NCBI GenBank assembly: GCA_010909165.1
Contig: MU008166.1
Coordinates: 1,736,001 to 1,800,000, forward strand
Length of the DNA: 64,000 nucleotides
Reading direction: 5' to 3'
From: Anthoceros angustus
Taxonomy: Eukaryota > Streptophyta > Anthocerotopsida > Anthocerotales > Anthocerotaceae
Shown here: positions 11,359-22,683 of the stretch, one piece after another
Position numbering within the stretch: position 1 is the first letter of the stretch
Layout of the letters: each line of letters starts with the position of its first letter
Notes under the pieces: generated by a model
Seen by the model: the letters and a program-made list of their open reading frames with translations, nothing else
Databases searched by the model: none
Told to the model about the DNA's origin: nothing
Position numbers and translations under genes: made by a program

Positions 11359-11500
11359 GGAGTGTGCTCCTAGTCTTGTACCCATCGCAGCTTATTTCTT
11401 TTATAAATAAGCTTGCCCCTTTGTCCCTTATCACAAATTTAAGGGGGGTAAAAAGTTTTTTCAACTACTTAATGTAACTTCTTCTACCCCATAGTATAAA

Positions 11501-12399
11501 ATGTCTACTCTTGTACATGAACTTCGTAAAGATATTATAAAAAATAGACATATAATATCATGTAATTATATAGCAAACAACGTTCCACTGTACATAGAGG
11601 TTCTCCAAAATAACTGTTCTCAGCCTATGCCTAATACACTGAAGGTTTCAAACTCCAAGCTGAGTAGCAATGACACAACTACATCTCGACGGCGTCAATA
11701 CAAAAACATCACAATCCAAGACCCACTCTATAAATGCATTAAAGAAGATGAAACATTGAAAAAGTATTGGAGAAATAGATATAAGCTATTCTCGAAGTAT
11801 GATTGGGGTATCAAATTGGACAGGGAAGCATTATATTCAGTGACCCCTGAGGTCTTAGCGAAACACCAAGCATCGAGATGTCACCCACGCTCAAAAATTA
11901 TAGATGGTTTTGCGGTGCCGGCGGAAATACTATACAATTTGCATTGCAAGGACATCAAGTTACAGCAATTGACATCGACCCTGAGAAGATTAAATTTGCA
12001 AAACATAATGCCAAAATTTATGGAGTACAAGATCGTATTGAATTTATCGTTGGAGACTTTTTCAAACTTGCTCCCAAGCTAAAGGCGGACGTTGTTTTTC
12101 TTGCACCCCCATGGGGTGGACCAAACTACGATAGCAAATCGAGGGAGTTTGATTTGCAAACCATGTTGCAGCCAAAGGATGGCAAAACATTGTTTCTAAT
12201 GGCACAACTCATTGCGCCAAATATTTTAATGTTTCTACCTCGTAACACGTCTCTACCTCAACTGAAAACATTGCCGCCAGCTTATACATCAAGTTCTAAC
12301 GTACATTTTGAGGCGGAAAGCAACTACATAGATAATGGTTGCAAAGGACTTACTGTATATTATGGAGATTTCCTTCCTCCTAAAAGAACTAGATTTTAG
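11501..12399 (+). CDS. TGS1: Trimethylguanosine synthase (TGS1-like), one apparent frameshift
   Basis: SAM-dependent methyltransferase that converts the m7G cap of snRNA and snoRNA to 2,2,7-trimethylguanosine. The span is one exon, equal to 299 codons plus a single missing base. Residues about 90-125 carry the family block K-Y-W-x-x-R-Y-x-L-F-S...G-I-K-L-D-R-E-x-x-x-S-V-T-P-E. After the break the second frame gives the SAM motif D-G-F-C-G-A-G-G-N, the acidic D-I-D-P, and the catalytic A-P-P-W-G-G-P-N-Y. The break lies at the TTTT at about 11907-11910, where one extra T would restore the frame. The downstream duplicate has the same four-T run. The gene is AT-rich and intronless, unlike the neighbouring GC-rich spliced genes. 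It may be a real lesion, or a consensus error in a homopolymer. Confidence 0.88.
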
Positions 12400-13324
12400 A
12401 TAGATTAATTTATATTCTAGTTAAAAAGAATTATAGTACTTAATTTAAATATATAATACAAGTAATAAATTTATCCAATAATTAATATATTTATGTTTTT
12501 ACAAATATTATTTTTTTCTCTTAAATGCCTTATTTTTTCCCCTTTATGATGGGTTTTTTTGAATGGATTGGAGACTATGAATCTGTACTAATGGGGGTGG
12601 TTGGGGCTAAGCTCTAGTCCAAGTCCCACGTTTAGGACACCAGAAATGGAAGCCTAGACGTATCACTTGTGGCAAAAGGTCTAAAATAGGAGCTGAGCAT
12701 TTAGACAACTGCTTGGTAGACATGCATGCAAAATCCTTATTAGCCTGGCCCCGGCGAAGCACGAGGATAAAATAACTGCGCTGCAACACAATTGAGGAGG
12801 CTATGCAAGCCGCTGTCCACATGAACATTGTGGAGTGAAGGCCTTCTCCGGTTCTAGTCATAGCAGCTCCAGCAATAGCCAATGAAGGGTTGGCTCCTCC
12901 TTATCCTAACATGCCCTATCAAGGGCAAGGAGCCCTATGAGAACACAAGAGTGAGTGAGTTGCAAGGCGACAAGGGCACATTGTTGCTGCCCGAGCTCTT
13001 GCAGCAAGCTTGGAGAAGAAGAGCCATCCCTACCACACAAGCCACTCTCATGATGAAACAGGAGAGACATTAGCCAGGAGAGGCAGTAGGCTGACCCACT
13101 CAATGTTGGTTCCGCCTAAGCATCAGGAAGAGCCACAGAGTTAGTGAGGTTGGTTTGCAGTATAATATATCATGCTCTTGATTTGAGCTGGAGGAAAATG
13201 AGATCAGGAAGACTGTGTTCGAGTCTCTCAAGCTTAAACAGAAAGGAGCCCAATGCATCCTTCCACAAATCCCTGTTTAAGAGTGAGCATGCTTAGACAC
13301 TAGCTAGGAGAGACAGTAGCCTCT
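11723..13324 (+). repeat. Tandem duplication, unit 1 (TGS1 core plus downstream DNA)
   Basis: Runs from the CCACTCTATAAATG inside the TGS1 coding region to the junction at 13324/13325. Matches 13325-14908 throughout. Unit 1 is the intact-looking copy. Confidence 0.9.
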
Positions 13325-13986
13325 CCACTCTATAAATGCATTAAAGAAGATGAACATTGAAAAGTATTGGAGAAATAGATATAAGCTATTCTCAAGTATG
13401 ATTGGGGTATCAAATTGGACAGAAGCATTATATTCAAGTGACCCCGAGGTCTTAGCGAAACACCAAGCATCGAGATGTCACCCACGCTCAAAAATTATAG
13501 ATGGTTTTGCGGTGCGGCGGAAATACTATACAATTTGCATTGCAAGGACATCAAGTTACAAAGAATTGACATCGACCACGAGAAGATTAAATTTGCAAAA
13601 CATAATGCCAAAATTTATGGAGTACAAGATCGTATTGAATTTATCGTTGGAGACTTTTCAAACTTGCTCCCAAGCTAAAGGCGGACGTTGTTTTCTTGCA
13701 CCCCATGGGGTGGACCAAACTACGATAGCAAATCGAGGAGTTTGATTTGCAAACCATGTTGCAGCCAAAGGATGGCAAAACATTGTTTCTAATGGCACAA
13801 CTCATTGCGCCAAACATTTTAATGTTTCTCCTCGTAACACGCCTCTACCTCAACTTAAAACATTGCCGCCAACTTATACATCAAGTTCTAACGACATTTT
13901 GAGGCGAAACCAACTACATAGATAATGGTTGCAAAGGACTTACGTATTATGGAGATTTCCTTGCTCCTAAAAGAACTAGATTTTAG
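13325..13986 (+). pseudogene. TGS1-like second copy, 5'-truncated and indel-ridden
   Basis: Begins inside the coding region (equivalent of 11723) with no promoter or N-terminus. Compared with the first copy it has many one-base losses, mostly in homopolymers: AAAAA to AAAA, CCCCC to CCCC, GAAAC to GAAC, GGGAG to GGAG. The conserved methyltransferase motifs are recognisable but scattered over three frames. It cannot encode an enzyme as written. The bias toward homopolymer shortening is more like uncorrected long-read error than neutral decay. Confidence 0.88.
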
Positions 13987-14908
13987 ATAGATTAATGTAT
14001 ATTCTAGTTAAAAAGAATTATAGTACTTAATTTAGATTTTATAAATACAAGTAATAAATTTATCCAATACTTAATATATTATTTTTACAAATATTATTTT
14101 TCTCTTAAATGCCTTATTTTTCCCTTTATGATGGTTTTTGAATGGATTGGAGACTATGAATCTGTATTAATGGGGGTGGTTGGGGCTAAGCTCTAGTCCA
14201 AGTCCCACATTCAAGACAACAGAAATGGAAGCCTAGACGTATCACCTGTGGCAAAAAGTCTTAAACAGTAGCTGAGCATTTGGACAACTGCTTGGTAGAC
14301 ATGTTTGCAAAATCCTTATTAGCCTGGCCGGGGCCCGGCGAAGCACGAGGATAAAATAACTGCGCTGCAACACAATTGAGGAGGCTATGCAAGCCGCTGT
14401 CCACATGAACATTGTGGAGTGAAGGCCTTCTCCGGTTCTAGTCATAGCAGCTCCAGCAATAGCCAATGAAGGGTTGGCTCCTCCTTATCCTAACATGCCC
14501 TATCAAGGGCAAGGAGCCCTATGAGAACACAAGAGTGAGTGAGTTGCAAGGCGACAAGGGCACATTGTTGCTGCCCGAGCTCTTGCAGCAAGCTTGGAGA
14601 AGAAGAGCCATCCCTACCACACAAGCCACTCTCATGATGAAACAGGAGAGACATTAGCCAGGAGAGGCAGTAGGCTGACCCACTCAATGTTGGTTCCGCC
14701 TAAGCATCAGGAAGAGCCACAGAGTTAGTGAGGTTGGTTTGCAGTATAATATATCATGCTCTTGATTTGAGCTGGAGGAAAATGAGATCAGGAAGACTGT
14801 GTTCGAGTCTCTCAAGCTTAAACAGAAAGGAGCCCAATGCATCCTTCCACAAATCCCTGTTTAAGAGTGAGCATGCTTAGACACTAGCTAGGAGAGACAG
14901 TAGCCTCT
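13325..14908 (+). repeat. Tandem duplication, unit 2
   Basis: Second copy of the 1.6-kb unit. Indels against unit 1 are frequent from 13325 to about 14340. The last roughly 560 bp are identical or nearly so to 12760-13324. The junction at 13325 lies at CC(A/G)CTCTAT, shared by both parental ends (11723 and 14909). Confidence 0.9.
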
Positions 14909-15389
14909 CCGCTCTATGTTGGTTCCTCTTAAGAATCATGGAGAGCCAGAGAGACAGTGAGGTTGGTTTGCAGTATAGTATCTCATGCTCTTGATTTGAG
15001 CTGCAGGAAAATGAGATCAGCAAGACTGTGTTCGAGTCTTTCAAGCGGGAAGGAGCCCAATCCATCCTTCCACTATCCCTGTTAAAGAGTTAGCAAGCTT
15101 TAGACTTCATCTAGGCAGTAGCGAGTTCTTCAGCGCGAGACGTTAATGAAACTTCAACAGTCCTTTAGGAGAGACAGTACCCTCCCCGCTCTATATTGGT
15201 TCCTCTTAAGAATCCTGGAGAAGCGGAGCCTGAGTCAGTGAGGTTGGTTGGCACTAGAATATCTCATGCTCTTGATTTGAGCTGCAGGAAAATGAGATCA
15301 GTAGGACTGTATTCAAGTTTTTCAACCTTGAGCAGCAAGGAGCCAAATGCATCCTTCCACATGTCCGTGTATAAGCCTGCTTGCTCTAT

Positions 15390-16600
15390 CTTGTGGGTTC
15401 TTCCTCTCCAGCATCCCCGACAGTTTCTGGTCAGGCAACTTAGGAATGGGGGGTTTTCAAGCTCGCCTTGGAGAAAGCTGAAAGCACAACCCCTTTCTCA
15501 AGTGCGAGACATATCACTTCCCCGAACCTTACACTGACAGCAATCTACAATGTGACCGACCTCATCAAGCACCCTCTCGACATCTGCCAAATGGCAGGTG
15601 CTCCGAGTTGGCAGCAGCTCCGAGTTCCAGCCGTGCAAGCCACGGCGGACGGCCCCTCCACACTCACTGTCCCCGGCCTAATAAAAAACGGGACGGCGGT
15701 CCAGCACACGGCTGCTACCAACTTCCAAGATGAAGAGCGATTTCCCCACCAGCTCCGTGCTACCGGGAGACTTGATAGAGGTGACGGCTTCATCATGCTC
15801 GTTGGTGAATGCCAACTACGCTGCTAATTCTCTCTTCTGGTGTTGCAAGCCCTGCTGTCATTCTTGCTCGAGACCTGTGCTATTATGTGGTAGACTCTCG
15901 ATTGCAGCGTCAGCAATCAAGCTCACAAATTCCCCCTACCCCCTTCCTTTGCTCCTCCAAACCCTAGCTCTTCACATTCTGAGAGAGATCCTAGGTCCTT
16001 GCTACCGGGCACTCGACAGAATTGAGGGCCGGCCTCACCACAGGCTCGCTGGTGAGTGCTAACTACTCCGTACATTCTCTCTTCTGGTGTCGCAAGCTCT
16101 CCTTGTTTTTTCTTGCACCAGGTCTGTAACGAATGTGATTGACTGTTTGAGCGGCAGCAAAACAAGCTGACAGCTTCTGCTCCACTCCTTCAATGCAAAC
16201 CCCAGCTCCTACATCCTGTTCTGTTGAGAGAGAGGTCACTGTTGGCCGCTCCCGTAATGGAATCTCATCACTCACACCAGGAAGAAAGGGGAAGGAAAAG
16301 GTACAGTACATCAGGACAAAACTTTCTCCAGATGCTCTGGCATGCAGAGCTCGGAAACCTCCCATCGTATGTCTCGGCATTTTTGGAAGAGATCCTTGGA
16401 ACCGTCTGGATCCCCGTTTCCAGTCCCCTCTGTCGGGAACGCAACATCGGTGACGGTGGGAAACCTGGTTCCATGCCCCCCGGCCCGTTACTTGCAGGGG
16501 AGTAATAACTCGACGAAAGCGCCAGCGCAGTTTCTTTGGAGTTTGGTAATTACCGTCCCGTTGACGTGGCGTAGGGTCTAGCGTAAAGGAAAGCGTGAGC
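15390..16600. other. No recognised gene; short internal duplication
   Basis: Overlapping ORFs on both strands with no domain match. A block resembling GGTGAGTGC(C/T)AACTAC...TTCTCTCTTCTGGTGT occurs near 15800 and again near 16050. The interval may include upstream control sequence for the NBR1 gene. Confidence 0.4.
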
Positions 16601-17113
16601 AAGAGGGTTTGGCGGGGACTATAGAAGGAGCCCTGCGCGCGGGTTTTCTCAGTTTCGACATCGCGGCTCACGGGAACGCGACCCATCTCCTCTCCTCCGC
16701 CTTCTCTTCTTCTCTCAATTCTCCTCCCTACTGTTGCACCGCCAGCGGGCGTGTGCTTTTGGAGACGCGTATCGCGAGCGTCTCATGCGGCTAACCGGAA
16801 CGCTTTTGTCTTCTTCCAAATTCCTCCCCGTTCGCTGATAGTGGTGCGTCGCATGCTGTCCAGGCAGAATTGGAACTCTTTGCTTCCTGGAAATCGATGT
16901 TGCAATGGATTGCAGGGTTTGGGTGTTTGCCGTAATTCTAGGTTTTGAACCGTTGCGTAGTAGGGGGATTGGTGTGGCAGGGTTGTCGGAGTGGAAGTGT
17001 GTGTTTAATTTGGGAAGCCGTGTAGAGGGGTGCTGATCTCATTGCTGTTTGTCTGCGGCAGGTAGTTGCTGGAGTCTATTGCTGTCGAGGGCTCAAGTTA
17101 CGCTTTGATCACC
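16600..17113 (+). promoter_or_regulatory. Promoter / 5' UTR region of NBR1
   Basis: A TATA-like ACTATAGAAGG near 16617-16627 is followed by a long pyrimidine-rich tract at about 16687-16735, common in plant leaders. The rest to the ATG at 17114 is probably 5' UTR, perhaps with a leader intron. Boundaries are inferred. Confidence 0.4.
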
Positions 17114-19946
17114 ATGGATGCAGCAGGGTTTACGTTCAAGGTATTGGCTTTGTGTGGTTCTGAGAAGATTGTTTCGCGCATGGCAGTTATGGCGGGAGTT
17201 GCTAGGGTAGTGCCTGGTGGGATTTGCTGATGTGGTGTGGTGGTGGTTGTCAGATACATTACAATGGCCGTGCTCGCCGCGTCACCCTTCCCACGGGTGA
17301 GGTTCCGGCGTTTTCGGAGTTGGAGCGAAAGGTGCGGGATCTCTTCAACATCCCTGCGTCTCAGAATATCGCCATAGCATACAAGGACGAAGATGGGGAG
17401 TTTATGGATATGGATTCTACCGAGGAGCTGAAGGATGCGTGCCTCTCTCAGAAGCTTAACCCGCTGCACTTGGCTGTGAGTCACGCCGCTTCTGTCCCTC
17501 TGGTGGCTCCGGCAGCTGCTCCTGCAGTTTCGCCGGCTGCTGCCAGGCCTGCGGTGCCTCCTGCCGCTTCTGCTTCTCCCTCCTCTCCGGGATCTGGTGC
17601 ACGGGTGGAGGCAGTGGATGGCTGGTTTCCGTTTCCAGGAGGAACGGCTGAAGCAGAAAGGATCCGCCGTCTTGTGGAGTCAGTCGTCGGTTCCACAGGG
17701 ATTGTGTCGGCCGAAGCAGCAGTCGAGGTTTTGGACCATGCGATACGGGCTCTGAGTCCCGCAGCAGAAGGTGTAAAGCAGTTGGTGCCAGAATGTGAGG
17801 CTGCGGTGAAAAAAGCAGGAAGAGAGCTCGCTCCGGTTGTCATTGACACCCTTGAGCGGGTTCTTAAGTCTCTGAAGGCTAATCAGGTACCCGCCAGCCC
17901 AGAGAAGACGACCAGCGAGAGTGTGAATGAGAAGGAGCCTGTGGTTGCGCCGAAAGGTGGTCCGTCACAGAGTGGTGAGACGCGTTCCGATGTGGGCATG
18001 GATGGGCCCTCCTGGTATCGTCCTCGAGGACCAGTGGTGTCTGGTTTATTTGCACGTCCCACGATGGACGCGAATGACGTGGGACGTGGTACATACGAAT
18101 CTGTTCCGAAGGTGGGCAATGCCTCTGGTGGGGAGTATCTCAGTCAGGTATTGCACTACGGAGTCAAGTGCGATGGGTGTGGGATAGCGCCCATTCCCGG
18201 ATCTCGGTTCAGGTCGCTCAAGTACGTGCCGCTGCCTTGGCTTTGAGTTCTTTCTACGCACTAACTGTGTGATTGGTTACTGACGGTCGGGTCTGGCTGC
18301 AGGAAGTTCGATTTTGACTTGTGTTTCCCTTGCTACAAAGAGAGTGAAGACAAGGATGGAGAGTACGAGCGAATTGATGTACCTCGGTACGCTAAGGGGC
18401 GTCCGGCTTCGTGTCAGCCTTCCCTTTCTTTTGGGAGACATGTTTCCAATGGAATAGCCGAACCTTGCTCGTCGAAGCCTTATCGTTATCCAGCATTTCA
18501 AGGCTCCGGAACTTTCGCTCGCCCCTTCCAGCATGTGATTCCTTCCTTCCGTGGCCCCTATGTTGGTGGAAGGTCATGCTCCCGCCCTGTTCCACCACCT
18601 GGCTTCGGAACTGGTGTAGCAAAGCCGGATGCTCGCTTCGTGCAAGATGTGAGCATCTTTGATGGAACTGAGTTTGCACCAGGAACTCACTTCACCAAGA
18701 TTTGGCGGCTGCGCAACAGTGGGTCTGTGCCTTGGCCCCAGAATACTCAGCTGGTACATGTTGGTGGAGATGCATTGGGTGGTACTTCAGGAATTCCCTT
18801 GGAGGTAAACACGCACACATCTTCATAGCTCGCAAGGTTAAGCTTTCTTGGCTACGATGGTAATTTAAACACTCGTTCACCATGCGGCTGTCCAGATGCC
18901 GGAAGGAGGGCTGGCCCCAGAAGCGGAGCTAGATGCTCCGGTTGATCTTGTGGCCCCAGAGAGGCCTGGCCGTTACGTATCACACTGGCGTCTGCAGGCG
19001 CCTAACGGTCCAAAGTTTGGTCATCGTGTGTGGGTTCTGATTCAAGTACGTTTGACGTTTGATGATTTGATAGTGTAGGAATGGGGAGTTATTTATGGTT
19101 GAAATCAATTGTGGTTTTGTTTCTTTGCTTATCTTGTGTATCTGTTCCTGTGTTTACAGGTGGTTCCTAAGGGCGAGCAATCACCCCAGCTTGCAGCATC
19201 CATAGATGTGGAAAGTATCCCTTCACCCGTCCAAGCCGATGCCTCACTGCCTCAGGAGGATGATGGCAAGGTTGAGGATAAGGATGTTGCAGATGTTTCG
19301 GGCCCGCCTGTTTCTGACCTGGTCAGTGGTGAGAAGGGACAGTCTGTCCCTACAGATGTGGTACCTGAGAATGCCCCTTTTCCGGTCACCTCTGTTCCGG
19401 ACAAGGTTGCAGCTGTTGAGTTGCCATTGGTTGGGAACTCTGAGGTAGAAGGGTTCTCCGTGGTTGAAATGCCGGTAGGAAACAGTGCATCTTCTTTTCC
19501 AGCTTCTCCCCGATCCGTGCATGCAGAGAACCTCGAAGGTGAACTGAGTGACCTCGACAGAGAACTGGGTGAAGTCGACAGTCTGTTGTTGAAGTTAGAG
19601 TCTATGGGATTTCGCGAGAAATCCTTGAACAAATATCTGCTGGAGAGTAACGGTTTCGATCTCCAGCGCACTGTGGATGACCTCGTGTCAGCGGCAGATT
19701 GGGACCCTATCATGGAAGAGTTGGACGAGATGGTATGCAGCTAAGCACCAAGTTTTCCTTCCATCAGTTCCTTTTGTCAGCATCAGAGCTGGTTCCTTAC
19801 GGTCTGTCTTGCTTGCTGTGAAGGGTTTCTCAAACTTGGAAGAGAATCGGCGCTTGATGTTCAAGAACAATGGCAGTGTGAAGCGAGTTGTGAAGGAGCT
19901 TGTACAAATGTACGCGGACGTGAAGCCCAAAGACAAGTTGGTTTGA
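17114..19946 (+). CDS. NBR1: NBR1-type selective autophagy receptor, six exons
   Basis: Cargo receptor linking ubiquitinated aggregates to ATG8 on the autophagosome. Exons from splice sites and phase: 17114-17140, 17254-18221, 18303-18804, 18896-19045, 19160-19732, 19824-19946, giving 780 residues. Domains in order: PB1 (about 8-90) with acidic YKDEDGEFMDMDSTEE; ZZ zinc finger (about 313-360, C315, C318, C339, C342); four-tryptophan NBR1 domain (about 442-550, W466, W476, W530, W545); tandem UBA domains near the C-terminus (first with L-E-S-M-G-F, second crossing the last intron as D-E-M-G-F). A WDPI motif at 730-733, between the two UBAs, fits the ATG8-interacting motif of plant NBR1. Introns are 81-114 bp. 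The tiny nine-codon first exon was chosen because it gives a Kozak-like ATG and the basic start of PB1 in phase. It looks intact. Confidence 0.93.
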
Positions 19947-20603
19947 GTCTCGGCCAAAAGTCCTCAGGAGCGATTACGTGGATGTTCCCTTTGTCTATCG
20001 TGTAAATATGTCTGTCTGGCGTAGTGATCCCCCCAGCGTGGACTCCTGAGATCGTGTTGTCCATTGTGTTTTCCAGATGTGTTATGTTTTGGGGTGTGTT
20101 TTATGTAGTCAATGTTATAGTGCTGGTAATACCGTGTGCAGCCCTTGTGTTGCTACGTTGTTATACTCTGGGCTTCCAGACCTGTATGTGTTTTTCCGTT
20201 GAATGCTGTGAATATGCATCAATACATCGCCCAGCTTACTACATCTCTCTAACCCATCAGTCTTGTTTTTAGTGTCTATAATCCCAAGATCTCGTGATGA
20301 GTCTTTACCATCCAGAGAATGGAAGCAGACGGTCGGTGAGAAAACACCTCTGCGATAGCCGCCAAGGCAGGAACACTGTTCATCTGTGCCATTCTAAACA
20401 CATTTCAGACATAACAGGTTGCATGCATTATGCCAATCTTCTTTTCAGATTCGCTTGTTGAAAACTACGCGGCACATGCGAAACGACAGCGTCTTTTGGA
20501 GTCGATATGCTTCAACATCTCCCAGCTCACGTGACAGCTCCAGACCATCCCGACCATAAAAATAATTCGGGCAATGAAACACTGCCGATCTGTAGACCCG
20601 TTC

Positions 20604-20730
20604 CATTTAAGGTCCATTTAACACATAACAGGCCGAATGCTTCCTCCCAATCTGGTTTCCAGACATTTAAGGTCCATTTAACACATAACAGGCCGAATGC
20701 TTCCTCCCAATCTGGTTTCCAGATTCGCTT
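20604..20730. repeat. 60-bp direct tandem repeat, two copies
   Basis: CATTTAAGGTCCATTTAACA starts at 20604 and again at 20664 with an identical 60-bp unit. A diverged relative lies near 20400-20470. Confidence 0.9.
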
Positions 20731-20804
20731 GTTAAAAAGTACTCTACACGTCGGAAACGACAGAATCGCGGACAACGTCTTGCAATCAGAACGCCAGCAT
20801 CTAC

Positions 20805-21206
20805 TGTTAGGAAAAGAGCTGAGCCTTTATAGAGAGGGAACACAACACTCCCATACAATATGGGTTATATGCACTAGGCACACTAGATACTAGCACACAA
20901 GCACACAAGGACACTTGCACACACCACACCTTACAAATAGGTGGGCTTGGCCTTATATAGTCCTAGCCTTGAATCCTACTGGTCACTTGACCTTGAATCC
21001 TATTGGTTACTTGACCTTGAGTCCTATTGGTCACTTGACCTTGAATCCTACTGGTCACTTGACTTGCCCTTTACTTTTGGACTTTCTAGAAGATACTTTC
21101 TAGAAGATGCATGACTTTCAAGTTATTTTAGGGCACTCTTCATAACCTGCTTTTAGGGCACTCTTCATAACATATTTTGATATGTTGTAATAAATCACTT
21201 CTAACA
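20805..21206 (-). repeat. 3' LTR of the 20.8-kb copia element
   Basis: 402 bp, TG...CA ends. Contains a row of short repeats based on CCTTGAATCCTATTGGTCACTTGA and a TATATAG near 20955. Confidence 0.95.
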
Positions 21207-21488
21207 CTCCCACTCAACATATCAAAATTATTCCCTTAGGCCTAGCATCTTGCTAAACCTAGCATGTTTTTCTAAAGTCAAGGCTTTGGTCAAAATATCT
21301 GCCGGCATGTCTCTGTTGGACAATACTCTAGCTTTACCTCTTTTGACTTTACCTTCTCTCTTATAAAGTGATGTTTCACTTCGATGTGTTTGGTTCTAGC
21401 ATGAAAAGTTGCATTCTTGGCTAAGAAGATGCAACCTTGATTGTCGTTGAAGATTGTTGTTGCTTCCTTTGCTTGAATCCCATCTCCT

Positions 21489-22683
21489 CTAGCAAGTTAC
21501 GCAACCATATCGCCTCCATGACTGCAGAGCATGTTGCCATATATTCTGCTTCTGTAGAGGATAGAGCCACAGTAGGTTGTCTCCTACTATTCCAAGAAAT
21601 GGCTCCCCATTCAGCATAAACGCATATCCAGTCGTAGACTTGCGACTATCAACATCTCCTACCGAATCACAATATCCTACCACTCGGACTTCCTGCGATG
21701 CTCCTGATACACCAAATTCCAATGCTTTGTACCACTCAAGTACCTCATTATCCTCTTCACGGCTTGAAATCACTGTCCAGGTTAGCCATAAATTGACTTG
21801 CAACTCCCACTCTGCAATGTCGGGCCTTGTCCTCAGAGATAAATAGGTGAGGCATCCAACGACACCGATAGAGAGTTTTATCTACCTTCTCCTTCTCTTC
21901 TTCTTGTAGGACTCATCTCCTTTGAGAGCTTCTCATTAAGCACCATTGGTGTCTTCACAGCTTGCACTCTTGCATTCCAAAGCGCTTGGGACATTCTCAA
22001 CATATGTCCTTTGGCTCAAAGAGATCTTCTTGTTAGCCCTCTCTCATTACTTCTATCCTAGAAAGTAATGAAGTTCACCTAGATCCCTCATATCAAAACT
22101 ATCATTAAGACTCTTCTTCGTACTCTAAGAGCTCCAAATCATTGCAAACAAGGATTAGATCATCCACATAGACAATGATCATCATGGACTCTCACTCTCT
22201 TCACATAGATGTTCCAATCTCCATTGGTTTTCTTGAAACCTCTAGCTTGGAAGAACTTGTCAATCTTAACATACCGTAAGTGCAGTTGCTTAAGACCATA
22301 AGTGCCTTTAGCAATTTACATACCTCACTTTCCCCCGCACTTCATACCCCTTCCGTTGGTTCATGTAGATCTCTTCTTCCAATCTCCATTGAAAGCAGTT
22401 TGGACATCCATGTGATGTATCTCCGGATCCATGGTAGCTATTGCTAAGAGTATACGAATGGATGTTATCTTAGCAGGGAGAAAGTGTCGGTGTAGTCAAT
22501 ACGCACTTGTGTATATCCCTTCCCCACCAGCCTTGCTTTGTATCGCTCTATGCTCCCATCGTTGTGCTTGATCTTGAACACCCATTTGGATCCTATGCAC
22601 TTCCTTCCTTGGGGTAGAGGAGTGATTTCCCAAGTCTTGTTCTTGATAAGTGAGTTATACTCACTATCCAGGCTTCTTTCCAC
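21489..22683 (-). pseudogene. Copia reverse transcriptase and RNase H remnants
   Basis: The RT N-terminus is in frame at 22683-22465 (E-Y-N-S-L-I-K-N-K-T-W, K-W-V-F-K-I-K, Y-K-A-R-L-V-G-K-G-Y-T-Q). The catalytic Y-V-D-D block can be read on the minus strand near 22155-22175 in a different frame. RNase H pieces (V-G-Y-C-D-S...D-S-R-K-S-T-T-G-Y-A-F) occur at 21803-21489. Stops and frameshifts between the blocks mean no functional pol. Confidence 0.85.

Larger units (their letters stand above)
13103..15385 (+). repeat. 0.22-0.28-kb repeat, four copies including the tandem-duplicate copy
   Basis: A unit starting near (C)TCTAT(G/A)TTGGTTCC and containing GTGAGGTTGGTT, ATGCTCTTGATTTGAGCTG and AGGAGCCAAATGCATCC-like blocks occurs at about 13100-13324, 14685-14910, 14915-15180 and 15190-15385. 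Divergence between copies is higher than between the two 1.6-kb units, so this repeat is older. No coding capacity recognised. Confidence 0.75.

Noticed and set aside
12607-12882. Minus-strand 91-codon ORF repeated at 14242-14466
   Set aside because: No recognisable domain; the apparent conservation is just the 1.6-kb duplication, and the second copy is frameshifted.
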